The notes under the pieces are model-generated. The model was not told the DNA's origin. It was given only the letters and a program-made list of their open reading frames with translations, and made no database searches. From Ichthyosporea sp. XGB-2017a (taxonomy: Eukaryota; Opisthokonta; Ichthyosporea): 41,580 bases of DNA. This document shows, piece after piece, positions 27,801-34,648 of this stretch. The first letter of the stretch is position 1, and each line of letters begins with the position of its first letter. The position numbers and the translations under genes were made by a program. The stretch covers positions 42,989 through 84,568 of the forward strand of contig PDIM01010259.1 of the NCBI GenBank assembly GCA_002811675.1, read 5' to 3'.

Positions 27801-30789
27801 TGACGATATACTGAGGTCTATTACTCCAACTCTAATGACAAAATACGTCAATGAGTATGGAAAAACATTAAATGGCCAATTGAGCATGATATGTAATGAA
27901 AAGAAACGCTGTGGTATTGTCTTGTCAGAAGAAGCTTTGTCGAGCGTTTCAGAAAGTGGATATGTGGCGAAATCATGCTCAGCAAGCTTGACACAGGATG
28001 AAAAGTCCCCAATGAAGACCAATGTACTTAAGTTTTTATCCAATTTTATCTATTCAGAAGGGGAGAACAAAACAGCTGTTCCTTTTCCTTTTTATTATGG
28101 TGTGACTTTTGATTTCATTAGCACACCTCTTAACCTTCCTATACCAACATCGTTACAGAGTAGGGCAATTTATAGCACTCGAATTATCGTTGCTGTGAAG
28201 GACTCATCCCCAATATTCCCAAAACAGCACAAAATGACTGCAGAGTTATTCGCCCAACTGTGGATCCGTCAACCAAAGAGTGACTCGAGATTTAGTTATT
28301 CTGACTTAAAAGAATTCATTAGCACACTTGTCATATCTGTCTCAGATTGCGATATGCTGTACTACCTTGATTCTAAGCACATTCCTACAGACCCTGACAT
28401 TAAGCCACCAATATCCATGGAGCTGAATGTTCATGACCTTCGCATCGAGAACACTGAGGTGCAAAATGTGGATATAAGCTCCACGCATGGCGAAGAGTTT
28501 GAAATATTTGAGTACGTGTTCTCATACTCTTTGACTCTGCACAGGAATGACCCTCCACTATACGCCAGGGTCGATATCATAGACACATTCTTTCAACGTC
28601 TTTTAAATGTGAATGCTTTCCCTCAATTGAGGTTTGAAGTTATCAGTGAACCTTCAATGACCAAAGAAGAAACAAATGTCATATTTATCAAACTTCATGG
28701 AATAAGTCATATTGAACCGGACAATGTCATTGACCCTGTTTTAAAACTGACGGGGGCATTTTCTGATGCTCAACAAATGTTAACTATCAAAACAAAAAAG
28801 GAGCTGGTTGAACAACTTAAAGGAATACATGGTTCCCGTTTCGATAGCAATATGAATCTTGAAGGCCTTGCAGAAGAAATGACCTTCTTCTTCTCTAACG
28901 CATGGAACATGAACGGGGTTTATTTCTCCGTAGTGGATTATATTAAAACATACCCTGCGGTAGAAGTTGAGCTTCCATTAGATGGTGATAACTCATTGAT
29001 GACCGATGTGTATGTAAAAGCATCTTACCTACCTTCAGTTCTTAATGCAGTTACCCAACAGATGTTGACGGAAGTCAGTATGGATCTCAGTGATGATGGA
29101 AGGGGTCAGTGGCGAGCATTCGTGGAACCATTAAAGCGCCTAAACATTGAAGAATGCATAAATGCATACGGTACAGCCGAAGCGTGGCTTTCTAGGCCAA
29201 TGGAATGGAAATCGGCCAGCCACAACATGACACATTTTTTTGACGTACTGTCCACGATGGCTGAAAGTGTTAAGCGTGTTTCAGCATCTTTCCCCGACAG
29301 TGAAATGGCCCCACTACCCCTGGAAAAAAGTCGTGGAAGTCGTCGATATGTTCACTATTACCCGGAAGTTCTTTTTGAGCTAGAGGTTGCTTCATACCCT
29401 GCTGATCCCAAATATCGGGAGGATATACAGACGCCCGAGAGTTACATCGATGTATTCAATTCATTTCGATGTAAGCTTTATGCCCGTTCCCAGGCACTTT
29501 CTCCATCCGCGTTTTTAGAAGTTTTTCTCAGGGGGGATCCGGAGTTCAACAAAGAAGCCGAGGCAATGTACTTTGCCCGTGAATTTGTTGCCCAAACCCG
29601 TGCTTTGGTATTGGCAGGGTTGCCAAAGCTATTCAAAGACACGTTGAAATTTAAAGGAAGGGATGTTGGTATTTTCTTGACGGCTGTGAGGCCCTCAAGC
29701 TTGGCTGTCAATGACGATACAAGTCTATGGGAGTTTATGTCTGGTGTCAAAACATATGACTTTTTACAAGTAGAAATAGATTTCATAGTCCGTGTAATTG
29801 AGCAAAGCGGAGATGAAAGAAGGAGTGAGGGTCATAAAACATTATCCAAAGATATTGGATTGCTGAATGACAATGTACTTCTCATGATGGCTCTGCGAAA
29901 CGGAAACTACTCGTTTAACTATGTTCCCATCACACACAAACAAGATGATGTCAATACAGCAAAGGAGGGCAATGTGGATCACATGTTCCTACACGATTTG
30001 CAATTGAAATATGAAACAGATGCTGATGAAATAGAATCCAAAATGGCTGTGTATACTGTATTTTCTAAAATATTAGCAAACTTTACTGGTAATCCGTACT
30101 CTTCTTATCTCATGTGGAACACCGGGAAGATGTGGCCTGATGAAGGAATCGAACACCTTCAGGATGCAGAATTGCCACCAATTAGCAAGCAATCCTCTGG
30201 AAGTCTAGCAGTTGCTATTGATGGGTTTACGGCCGAGCATTTAATGGCCAATTCTGCTGGTAGTCAAGATTTGTTAAAGTCATTTCTTCTTGCTTCTCTT
30301 TTCTTTGCCGAAGCAACGGCTTATGTTCCTCATCCTTTGATATATCAGGAATACAAAATTAAGCTGACTGAAATTAAAGAAATGAATCCAGTGTGGTCCG
30401 ATGATATGTCCATGTACCTTAGTTCCACAAGCTCATCATCGCAATCGAATGAGCCCAATAGCCCTACCATATTGTATTCATATACGAAGTTGACTGTCCA
30501 GATATACCAGCGAAAGAGGAAAGAAGCTCTAACTACTTCGTTGCGATCGGAGAATGGCAACAAGGAGTCTAACTGGGCTCCCATTTCTCTCGTGTCAGGA
30601 GAACGCCTTTGTCAACTGTTTCGCTATTTCAGGGAGCTTAGTCAGAAGCCGCCACTGACTTTCGTCTACTTCCAGTCCGGGGATTATGACCATTCGTTTG
30701 ATACAGCCGCTGCACCAGTGACTCATACACAATCCTCCTGTTTTATTGAATCGGGAATTAAGTTACAAAAACCCGACAGTAGAACTTAA
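18850..30789 (+). CDS. Giant secreted protein, 3979 aa, with repeating beta-alpha-beta-beta units
   Basis: An in-frame TGA lies at 18832-18834, and the first ATG after it is at 18850. Codons 1-30 encode a signal peptide: basic MRVMLRGG, a Leu/Val core and a small-residue end near VWSSG. No second membrane span or GPI-like tail is obvious, so I predict secretion. The next 100 residues are Gly/Glu-rich and acidic. The rest is a continuous 3.8-kilo-residue chain with few cysteines. The same order recurs many times: an alternating hydrophobic strand (YVKVDIKV, YLMTVDLEV, TKLTVQIY), an amphipathic helix of 15-20 residues, then one or two strands. That resembles SEA or other ferredoxin-like folds, but the copies are too diverged for me to align by eye. 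It may be an extracellular matrix, adhesion or coat protein. It is a single 11.9-kb exon. Confidence 0.82.
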   Translation: MRVMLRGGAVLGLLAVLLFGSVVVEVWSSGAGPGWKGGGYRNSYSYEEEGAWEEGQEENMLEMDDTSGEADTVVEYRKTGANHDDVSEVFEELFTQGSGSAGREPSYFQKTGAMVVTMELNTGGGVYSTVDQWKDFANSFMQDPSSSFSEEDRSEIYGLSTFEAQVENFVTNACSMHLQRLLMAYVDNLRVKIAPIKSSLDNESAPRIFQMWFSVYLVYRRGDVSWETVILHAEDDILRYVTGSSMRYYFPEVPYLIKSTWIKKNIAQLQVSSSDMYTSILSHNRERPAPYEFTLSLFALVHNEQIEKGSDESVELKVMTQHNIILWVEEALRSFAFPVYVSYYGSTPVLKSPSDYGYVLPVSIPEILDMEFKEYISKYPDSLKSLKEVTTALNFSSSTSSMSYVKVDIKVDMLNYISDQGVLVRALNDFAVLVNERRLKLLFDNAVNSKMSATTTSRLLPFVSFENAGPFSQCSKKYMGTLTDIYFETSATDENTAMVEDKLWTYPSGAEIKVANVVPLKDNITIGEESSLARFRVVLDKRLVPTGAQAKLNFVEDTGDFGSSKMYNFQSFYINWLQYIFSCNQSFRVLPFRLKMSQLNVRFHIEFYKILYNTEGDDLYQGNPYLDIIFFVDLRRTSLMVKEKNEWAKAEGVLPASFLPASAYIFSLCDRASTTEFRGSNKERTAQCDPVNFVPAHLKPLVKEVYFPINPVFPLVGGKAIGKPGGANRPADANVEPKVPTKYPYSLLTIALRPDAVEAERSFADNYISHLSTIIRSMLLPEWYTIVKIHQVHKPVFDHLYACGATWSSGTLVDFSVYGARYIQSLKPNEVPNSDIASLFEHYFEPIEPKRVIKEVKPHLTVGCGHEDEMTSSVFPRSEFPFVLYDIRTKGLSSIIQNDKPPLAIAKEYIQLSIDLCSEDIGNKNHNAFLTSLLLAVDFRDRLLKIPKPPDMIADNNLLIGNTDYYSVVSRLAVHGTSITGGTKSNSVCRKNMVAYKATFGMSIYMTDINKAENEENILTVYYGIRSLLTQSVLDGVGAQHSPYGTVFNTRVVDNIEKQFRPFEPTFETLTYGNASSLITPTPVNYLMTVDLEVFNNPCKAFANDPKDMQNCAYNYLAYEVQKALFFTSVRSKKKRRLWPAEVMFIDTSQITGETRSDQAVFYVTLTGLDSIEKIAPTQRRDGISSMQEVLEDVNSQDDIGIMSLKAAKLKMYSFPEQMQLPPIYMKELTYVDASVSLDFVLQFSAKSEHRFNYFFTNYDRKIYNQNDFSSSVNAFMLRYSSSSWRDDIKMTDIHVHITRYDYPTDELGMPLNKEIHLTVELLVDKEPFVGFPLQVLQHASPSNIRELFVGPFEEKGLISVTMKKTPMGGNGHNAKQPISYFIDDQNKVSSIRIEADGSGTKQSLPESTCVFATVLIKKDTLEAAESTPAFSLVQEDWYGVASQMHYYFTVGMTSFMTGTVEIFIRKGPSRFPAEVLRESLLSPGQPDSNQTEAVDIAIAFVKSDGSKSFDCSEPGFSYLDIYRFPKNITLVTGGIAPNNPTGIDQCVNPTLWEVYTAAYDSPERARILFVSFMYTNPSDVFEPTVSMSNSPLWWNRYAVRARLEFEHNGLDGALSLARHFLFNNKRDSEQGVYLIWSDLEKYVLSLLENPPSQYPAPSVGGFKVLFIDINSLEDQTSGDVPATSRFDIRFVVVDGMGTPIQVNSQVLARIALDYKLSKRKQIDSILPMKTFPNQDEIPFKFSSKKLLTKVSWFPSFIWDQPYVSADVAEDYSYITIERSASLTTDARLSDGNVPVYSYVKVTARIPERMYHHLFQLLLVHINNNALENAGCDKGYVIIRRAVISPVTDRKLLRYFGYAQSPFDDSEIHQIELIFDSSPVNKCDLNKEKIVNTLEMFGGRLNMWRSSETSVKNDYDALLETFQSYTEKNYESVIVDDFYQFGSLNELSSDAGDTFPDYLVTLATPVESSFKWTMDDSLFVYSIEDSASVMQMHVSYPQSKKTSFALLRFVVDGGVSGDGIHVEEIYDEATCSLKLVDDSTNYYLLPNTFIEEMNTSFFLNAGVRWHWIDFGYSDDNSFYVRFFVRDESTEWIDLCQKNRKLPNASALKTKGKVIIQRTFSDTITTSNRITLPTVKGHHENSMQKSIAAEIFVFPHETIQPTDVSIIQRDFSKALYQLVKVFTATMALSSEPLKYTFEILEYPYEKWIKSSNIFSDTGKLFAVVVRTNESQQLLAYKLRSFLLYTQLFFPKQKDADLMLGIGPFLEENMELQCAEMNKASQLISNADVMYMLKAMEMHIANFEKINIADTFAGLDTSTFTSFIALKNMHLDAQDSLVNIHATFVRDLYMTDMLAKLGDTQGRLTALDIQRYFLINDCDYFSHFGLKHLCSDSIKTLAWSPNDNPDIALPGDYINTLSIRQSSQNSALVLEAQIWAMVPAKLYGYNALCSEELAEAEFEKEGIQFSVSRGLALSSIANGIFSKYTFLNPTLPLGMERRELLTVIVIEEKEITLLNNLATFITLLIQTESNAPNSKWVSWANAVFPDGFKGGVNFNVDCRGEEESFNIPRDILVYEDGDGNGIKHPSASQKAHVCVVFTHTEANVDALPNVNELVQLFNNWGNLMNAYTNVLKEHSEKLKFANTWEMQCQERDIPRENLDIDDDFTITPNRLYALQHYYTYIKSFEENGFGSSLTFIRAFPHMISKLGVHRGDVNVLENSSLLRAKILPRVDEGLHKEEYLYLSALYFLVPDLSLKNTPYYTKADFENDIKKAMGNEPIYVDIFNVDVSHINEIDGYFVDFSIIRTHTNDASTHPPACNSVDDYALPLFGSCRVAAYLDQHLKADAKVEVEVVEQDPFFQPKSSPKLDTFVCYSPSELNVQKELQITSTFWVTDTSSHIRFADEKRSRGSPIVLQNMFVTLLKTLVASVFYEQFTNEETFGYIEVLLEKTTLTVIPQHLGDSKVIIEASNVTGVDVEFKLNLYGSLSDDILRSITPTLMTKYVNEYGKTLNGQLSMICNEKKRCGIVLSEEALSSVSESGYVAKSCSASLTQDEKSPMKTNVLKFLSNFIYSEGENKTAVPFPFYYGVTFDFISTPLNLPIPTSLQSRAIYSTRIIVAVKDSSPIFPKQHKMTAELFAQLWIRQPKSDSRFSYSDLKEFISTLVISVSDCDMLYYLDSKHIPTDPDIKPPISMELNVHDLRIENTEVQNVDISSTHGEEFEIFEYVFSYSLTLHRNDPPLYARVDIIDTFFQRLLNVNAFPQLRFEVISEPSMTKEETNVIFIKLHGISHIEPDNVIDPVLKLTGAFSDAQQMLTIKTKKELVEQLKGIHGSRFDSNMNLEGLAEEMTFFFSNAWNMNGVYFSVVDYIKTYPAVEVELPLDGDNSLMTDVYVKASYLPSVLNAVTQQMLTEVSMDLSDDGRGQWRAFVEPLKRLNIEECINAYGTAEAWLSRPMEWKSASHNMTHFFDVLSTMAESVKRVSASFPDSEMAPLPLEKSRGSRRYVHYYPEVLFELEVASYPADPKYREDIQTPESYIDVFNSFRCKLYARSQALSPSAFLEVFLRGDPEFNKEAEAMYFAREFVAQTRALVLAGLPKLFKDTLKFKGRDVGIFLTAVRPSSLAVNDDTSLWEFMSGVKTYDFLQVEIDFIVRVIEQSGDERRSEGHKTLSKDIGLLNDNVLLMMALRNGNYSFNYVPITHKQDDVNTAKEGNVDHMFLHDLQLKYETDADEIESKMAVYTVFSKILANFTGNPYSSYLMWNTGKMWPDEGIEHLQDAELPPISKQSSGSLAVAIDGFTAEHLMANSAGSQDLLKSFLLASLFFAEATAYVPHPLIYQEYKIKLTEIKEMNPVWSDDMSMYLSSTSSSSQSNEPNSPTILYSYTKLTVQIYQRKRKEALTTSLRSENGNKESNWAPISLVSGERLCQLFRYFRELSQKPPLTFVYFQSGDYDHSFDTAAAPVTHTQSSCFIESGIKLQKPDSRT

Positions 30790-30808
30790 CTACTGTATTG
30801 GGCTTCGC

Positions 30809-30814
30809 AATAAA
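30809..30814 (+). terminator. Candidate poly(A) signal AATAAA
   Basis: It lies 19 bases after the TAA of the giant gene, within a spacer of only 68 bases before the stop of the convergent minus-strand gene. Confidence 0.6.
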
Positions 30815-30849
30815 AGCAAATGGTTTTGCTGAGCTTAACATTTGAAAGT

Positions 30850-30855
30850 TTTATT
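30850..30855 (-). terminator. Candidate poly(A) signal for the 1060-residue gene
   Basis: On the minus strand AATAAA begins two bases past the TGA stop (30860-30858). The convergent transcripts must overlap or end within each other's 3' ends. Confidence 0.55.
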
Positions 30856-30857
30856 TT

Positions 30858-33800
30858 TCAAAACGAAGAGAAAGCGCAGGGGTCTGCATCATCTTCGCGT
30901 TGTCTACAAACTCCAAAATCGAATTGAATATCTGTATTCAGAACACTCTTTCCTCCTCTGGTATAGGCATGCAAATGTGAGTTTTCCCAACTCGCTGCGG
31001 CAATAGAGTCCATGAAATTTTCATAGTCATCAACATATGACATATCAAAAACTACCTTTATGGAGGTGGGGATGTTTCCTTTGAGAATATTTAAAGCCAT
31101 GCAGTTATTATTATTGAAAACTGCTTCTCTATTTTCAGCCTTGACCCGCAGGGTGTATTTGCCATCAAGAAATAGGGCATTGGAGGCAGCATAGTTTGTG
31201 TTTTGAGTGCTCACTATTGTAGATGCGTTTAAAGTACTGTCAGCCCGGGGAAACATGGATATAAAGTTTTCGAACACAAGTGGACTGGTATTGTCATTTG
31301 CACCCCTGTTGAAGTAATGGTAATCGCCCCTATAGCGCCCTTGAAGACGGGTGTGGGTAGACTTGGCTATCGAAAACTCAATTCCACAAGATTGATCTTG
31401 CTCAAATCCATCAAAGAGTTGATCATTTAACTTTCCCTCCGAATAGGCAATGACACCTTCTTTCATATATAGTTCTAACAGGGCAAGCATCTTTGGGGAA
31501 AGCGAATGATTTTCAGAATTGGAACGGAAGACTTCATTCAGCAACTGAGTTGACTTATCAAAAGCGAAAAAAACCTCAGGCCCATCACCTTTCTTAGACT
31601 TCAGTATATGGAACTTTGTGAAACCATAAGTAGCGTGAACAGCGTGTATCGAGGGCGTGACTGGGTAAGCCAGGGGATATGAATCCACATACATCAATTC
31701 AATCATTTTTAAAGCCATGTCTACCACGGGACAGGTCTTTTCACTACATGACATTGTCATAAACTCCCGAAAGAACTCGGTGTGGTTTGATAAAGGAATA
31801 GTGGCTTGAAGTGCTAGCCGGTGTGTACTCAGAAGCCTGACGTCAGTTTGATGCTGGGCTCTGAGAAAGTTTAAATAATGCTCAAGTTGGGAGGTAAAGA
31901 TTGGACTCTCCAGCCAGTAAGCATTGAGAGCATAACGAAGTTCATCAGAATTTTTAAAAACTGTGATGCTTTCGCTGAGCATCATCAATAAACGGGTTGA
32001 CTCTGTATCGGCAATGAAAGCAGAAGTCAGAGCATTTAGCCACGCAATAACGTAGTTTGTCGAGCGACTGGTTATAAAATTGTAGTAATACGCTATCTCG
32101 TATATGCTCAGCACAGTAATCTCCTCTAGGGCATACGCTTCAGCCGCCAGCAAATCACTAGACTCCGTTTGCAATGCATTGAACCCTTGAAGAGAGTTAT
32201 ATCTCCCTGCCAGTTCATCCTCAGCTTGTATAAGGGCGGCATACACATTTGCATGGATTGTTGCTATCTTCGCGTGAAGGAGTACATATCCCATGTAGGA
32301 GTCTAGTAGACCGACTTCTTCGGTTATATCACGTACTATTCTATGGGGCTCGTTGTGATATCCTAAGCTTGAATAATACGCACTCTCATTTACTTGGTGC
32401 CTTTTATAAGTCTTATGGGGGTTGCATAGAAATTGCTTTTCTATATTGGCTTGAGATGGTTCTGACTCACCCCAGTCATCAGCTACCGGTTCACAAGGGG
32501 GAAGATAGCTTTCCTCTAAATTCTCGTTCCCGTTCTCTTGGCCTCCCATATCGTCGCCCTCATTACTTGCTTCCACCAACTTCTGATACCTTTCCTGGTC
32601 AATAAAATGAAATATATTTCCGTCAAACTCCTCCCCAGGACAGAAAGCCCTTGCGTTTTTGCCTGTCTCCCCTTGCATACCTTTTACTGTTCGGAAGACA
32701 ACCGCAAATTCACTGGTGTCATAAAAATGCCCTACGGGGATAGTGTAGGCAAATGTTTTTACCTTTGTTGATATTAAGGGAAGATTACTGATGTCATTTA
32801 ATAGCAAAAGTCGCTCTATATGTTGGCGATGGGTTTCATCTTCATCTTTATCAGCAGTTGGAACCCCAATTAGATAGTCAAGGTCCACGTCTTGACCGCT
32901 CTTCCACAGAAGAGATGTGAATGAGCTAGAGATAGCTACAGGGTCAACTGAAAAGGTTGCCATGCTAAAGATATCAAAGGACAGCATTATACGAGAGTGG
33001 CGGATCATATTCATACGCAGTTCTCTTAAGAAGTCCCTGTGCTCTATTAGATGAATATCAACATCTGCAAGGAGAGTTTGAGAATAAACAGTTTGATTAC
33101 TCTCCCCGGTTCCCCCTTTTGCCGATATGCGTGCCTTCACACCCGGAAGACCCTCTCTCACTTTACGTAGCTGCATGATGATAATATCAAAATAAGCCAA
33201 GCGTGCGGCTAGACGCGTCATCGTGTCTATGCGTCTGCGAAGAAAGTCATCTGGGTGCGATGCAGCAGCACCCCCAGTCAAAGATGAAGAGAATATTTCC
33301 CTATAATAGCGGAACTCAAAAATCCCATCTGTCCTACTACTCAACACCAATCTCATTGTTCTCTCCACAATTCCCCCCATCCCATTCACGTTATCCGCGT
33401 CCACTGTAAAGGGGAAATAGTACCGCAGGAAGAACTCATAATTCAAAGACTCCATATAACTATAATCCTCCGGGTCTAATAACTTCATTTTCGCTCTACT
33501 GCTACTGAAGGTGCGTCTTACAAACGGCTTCACGTCGGACGGAAGAGGCGCCACAGAAGACACCAAAGGATCCCGTTCCGTGGTGATAATCACCGGAGCA
33601 AGACGCTCATTGTCAGAAGAACTACTGCCACCTGGCCACCTGGCATCCTCAGCAGGGAACAGGTGAGGGGACATGAAGGGGAGAACCTTTAATGCCGCCC
33701 GAGGATACCCAAATCGCGGTGATAAAGCCAATCCCAGACGAAGCAAAGGAGGATCAAAGGCGGCAGGAAGTGCACTGGAGTGGGAAGAAACAGAGGAGGA

Positions 33801-34040
33801 GGTGCGTGGAGGCTGAATCAACACAAGTAGGGTTATCGAGGAAGGGAAATACACATTGTGCTGGCTTAATCTCCTCCCTGCGTCACTCCCCACCGTCTCC
33901 TTGAGCACAGTACGGGACACATATTCCCGAAAGGACCTCGCCTGGGTGTGGCGAGAGAAGGAGGACAGGCAGAGGACAGGGGAGGGGGCGAGGAGAAGGA
34001 GGAGGAGGAGGAGTGTTCCTATACTTGATACTGGACTCAT
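30858..34040 (-). CDS. Secreted protein, 1060 aa, family unknown
   Basis: The first in-frame ATG is at 34040-34038; the frame upstream is open but lacks ATG. Residues 1-24 are a textbook signal peptide: a run of eight leucines, then APSPVLC. The mature chain has a Ser-rich N-terminal part, a mainly helical centre (about 590-720) and a C-terminal part with alternating strands and helices. The C-terminal strand-helix-strand unit (IKVVFDMSYV, then DYENFMDSIAAASW, then DIQFDFGV) has the same order as units in the giant protein encoded convergently next door. An acidic Gly/Glu/Asn-rich insert lies near residues 490-525. Sparse cysteines include CSEKTCP near 767-773. It is likely another extracellular or matrix component. 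Function unknown. It is divergent from the physin gene. Confidence 0.8.
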   Translation of the reverse strand: MSPVSSIGTLLLLLLLLAPSPVLCLSSFSRHTQARSFREYVSRTVLKETVGSDAGRRLSQHNVYFPSSITLLVLIQPPRTSSSVSSHSSALPAAFDPPLLRLGLALSPRFGYPRAALKVLPFMSPHLFPAEDARWPGGSSSSDNERLAPVIITTERDPLVSSVAPLPSDVKPFVRRTFSSSRAKMKLLDPEDYSYMESLNYEFFLRYYFPFTVDADNVNGMGGIVERTMRLVLSSRTDGIFEFRYYREIFSSSLTGGAAASHPDDFLRRRIDTMTRLAARLAYFDIIIMQLRKVREGLPGVKARISAKGGTGESNQTVYSQTLLADVDIHLIEHRDFLRELRMNMIRHSRIMLSFDIFSMATFSVDPVAISSSFTSLLWKSGQDVDLDYLIGVPTADKDEDETHRQHIERLLLLNDISNLPLISTKVKTFAYTIPVGHFYDTSEFAVVFRTVKGMQGETGKNARAFCPGEEFDGNIFHFIDQERYQKLVEASNEGDDMGGQENGNENLEESYLPPCEPVADDWGESEPSQANIEKQFLCNPHKTYKRHQVNESAYYSSLGYHNEPHRIVRDITEEVGLLDSYMGYVLLHAKIATIHANVYAALIQAEDELAGRYNSLQGFNALQTESSDLLAAEAYALEEITVLSIYEIAYYYNFITSRSTNYVIAWLNALTSAFIADTESTRLLMMLSESITVFKNSDELRYALNAYWLESPIFTSQLEHYLNFLRAQHQTDVRLLSTHRLALQATIPLSNHTEFFREFMTMSCSEKTCPVVDMALKMIELMYVDSYPLAYPVTPSIHAVHATYGFTKFHILKSKKGDGPEVFFAFDKSTQLLNEVFRSNSENHSLSPKMLALLELYMKEGVIAYSEGKLNDQLFDGFEQDQSCGIEFSIAKSTHTRLQGRYRGDYHYFNRGANDNTSPLVFENFISMFPRADSTLNASTIVSTQNTNYAASNALFLDGKYTLRVKAENREAVFNNNNCMALNILKGNIPTSIKVVFDMSYVDDYENFMDSIAAASWENSHLHAYTRGGKSVLNTDIQFDFGVCRQREDDADPCAFSSF

Positions 34041-34180
34041 GGAGTAAAACAATATAAACACTAACAGAGCAGACTCAAAACAAACCAATGGGTGTGTTAT
34101 TTTCTTCGTTGTTACTGGATTTCAGTTCTCCTTTGCATCACTCTGAATCCTCTTTTTGGTTTTTTTTTGTTTTGTGTGTA

Positions 34181-34226
34181 TTTCTTTCTTTCTTTCTTTC
34201 TTTATCTCTCTCTCTCTCTCTCTCTC
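34181..34226. repeat. TTTC and TC microsatellites
   Basis: About five to six TTTC units occupy 34181-34203, followed after one A by eleven TC units at 34205-34226. This is a homopyrimidine run on the plus strand and could form an unusual DNA structure. Confidence 0.85.
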
Positions 34227-34336
34227 CTTCACTTTATGACAAAAGAACACAAAAAGTCTAAACTACTTTTCTTCTTTAGCTGGTCCTGCCTCGGTGGAAT
34301 TTATTAGTTTACTTTGTTTTTCTTTTTCTCTCTTTC

Positions 34337-34420
34337 TTTTTTTTTTTTTTTTTTTTTTTTTTTTGTTTTTTTTTTTTTTTTTTTTTGCCTTTTTTTTTTT
34401 TTGTTTTTTGTTTTTTTTTT
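34337..34420. repeat. Long interrupted poly(T) tract
   Basis: About 84 bases are nearly all T, broken by single G residues and one GCC. It sits midway in the divergent promoter. The exact length could be affected by sequencing error at homopolymers. Confidence 0.9.
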
Positions 34421-34648
34421 GTGCGAAAAAGAGATCTCGAAAAAAGTACAAAAGGAAGAGAAACCTTGATTTGTTAAGGACAAAAGGGTAGATTGCACTG
34501 CACTTATTTATCTTTTTATAAATATAAAACAAAAAGTGACGTGAACAATACGCAGGAGAAGATTTGTTACTTTTCTTTTGATTTATTGTTGTTGTTGTTA
34601 TTCCAATCAAAGCTTAAACAAAGTTAGTGAAAAGAAGAATAGCTCAGC

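Larger units (their letters stand above)
34041..34648. promoter_or_regulatory. Divergent promoter region rich in poly(dA:dT), 608 bases
   Basis: This lies between the minus-strand secreted-protein gene and the plus-strand physin gene. It holds TTTC and TC microsatellites and an almost uninterrupted T tract of about 84 bases. Long poly(dA:dT) tracts are known in yeast and other eukaryotes to exclude nucleosomes from promoters. GTT units occur near 34588-34600. Open frames here are low-complexity Phe/Lys strings and are not genes. Confidence 0.6.

Noticed and set aside
34263-34610. Open frames of Lys or Phe strings over the poly(T) tract
   Set aside because: They are produced entirely by homopolymer sequence.
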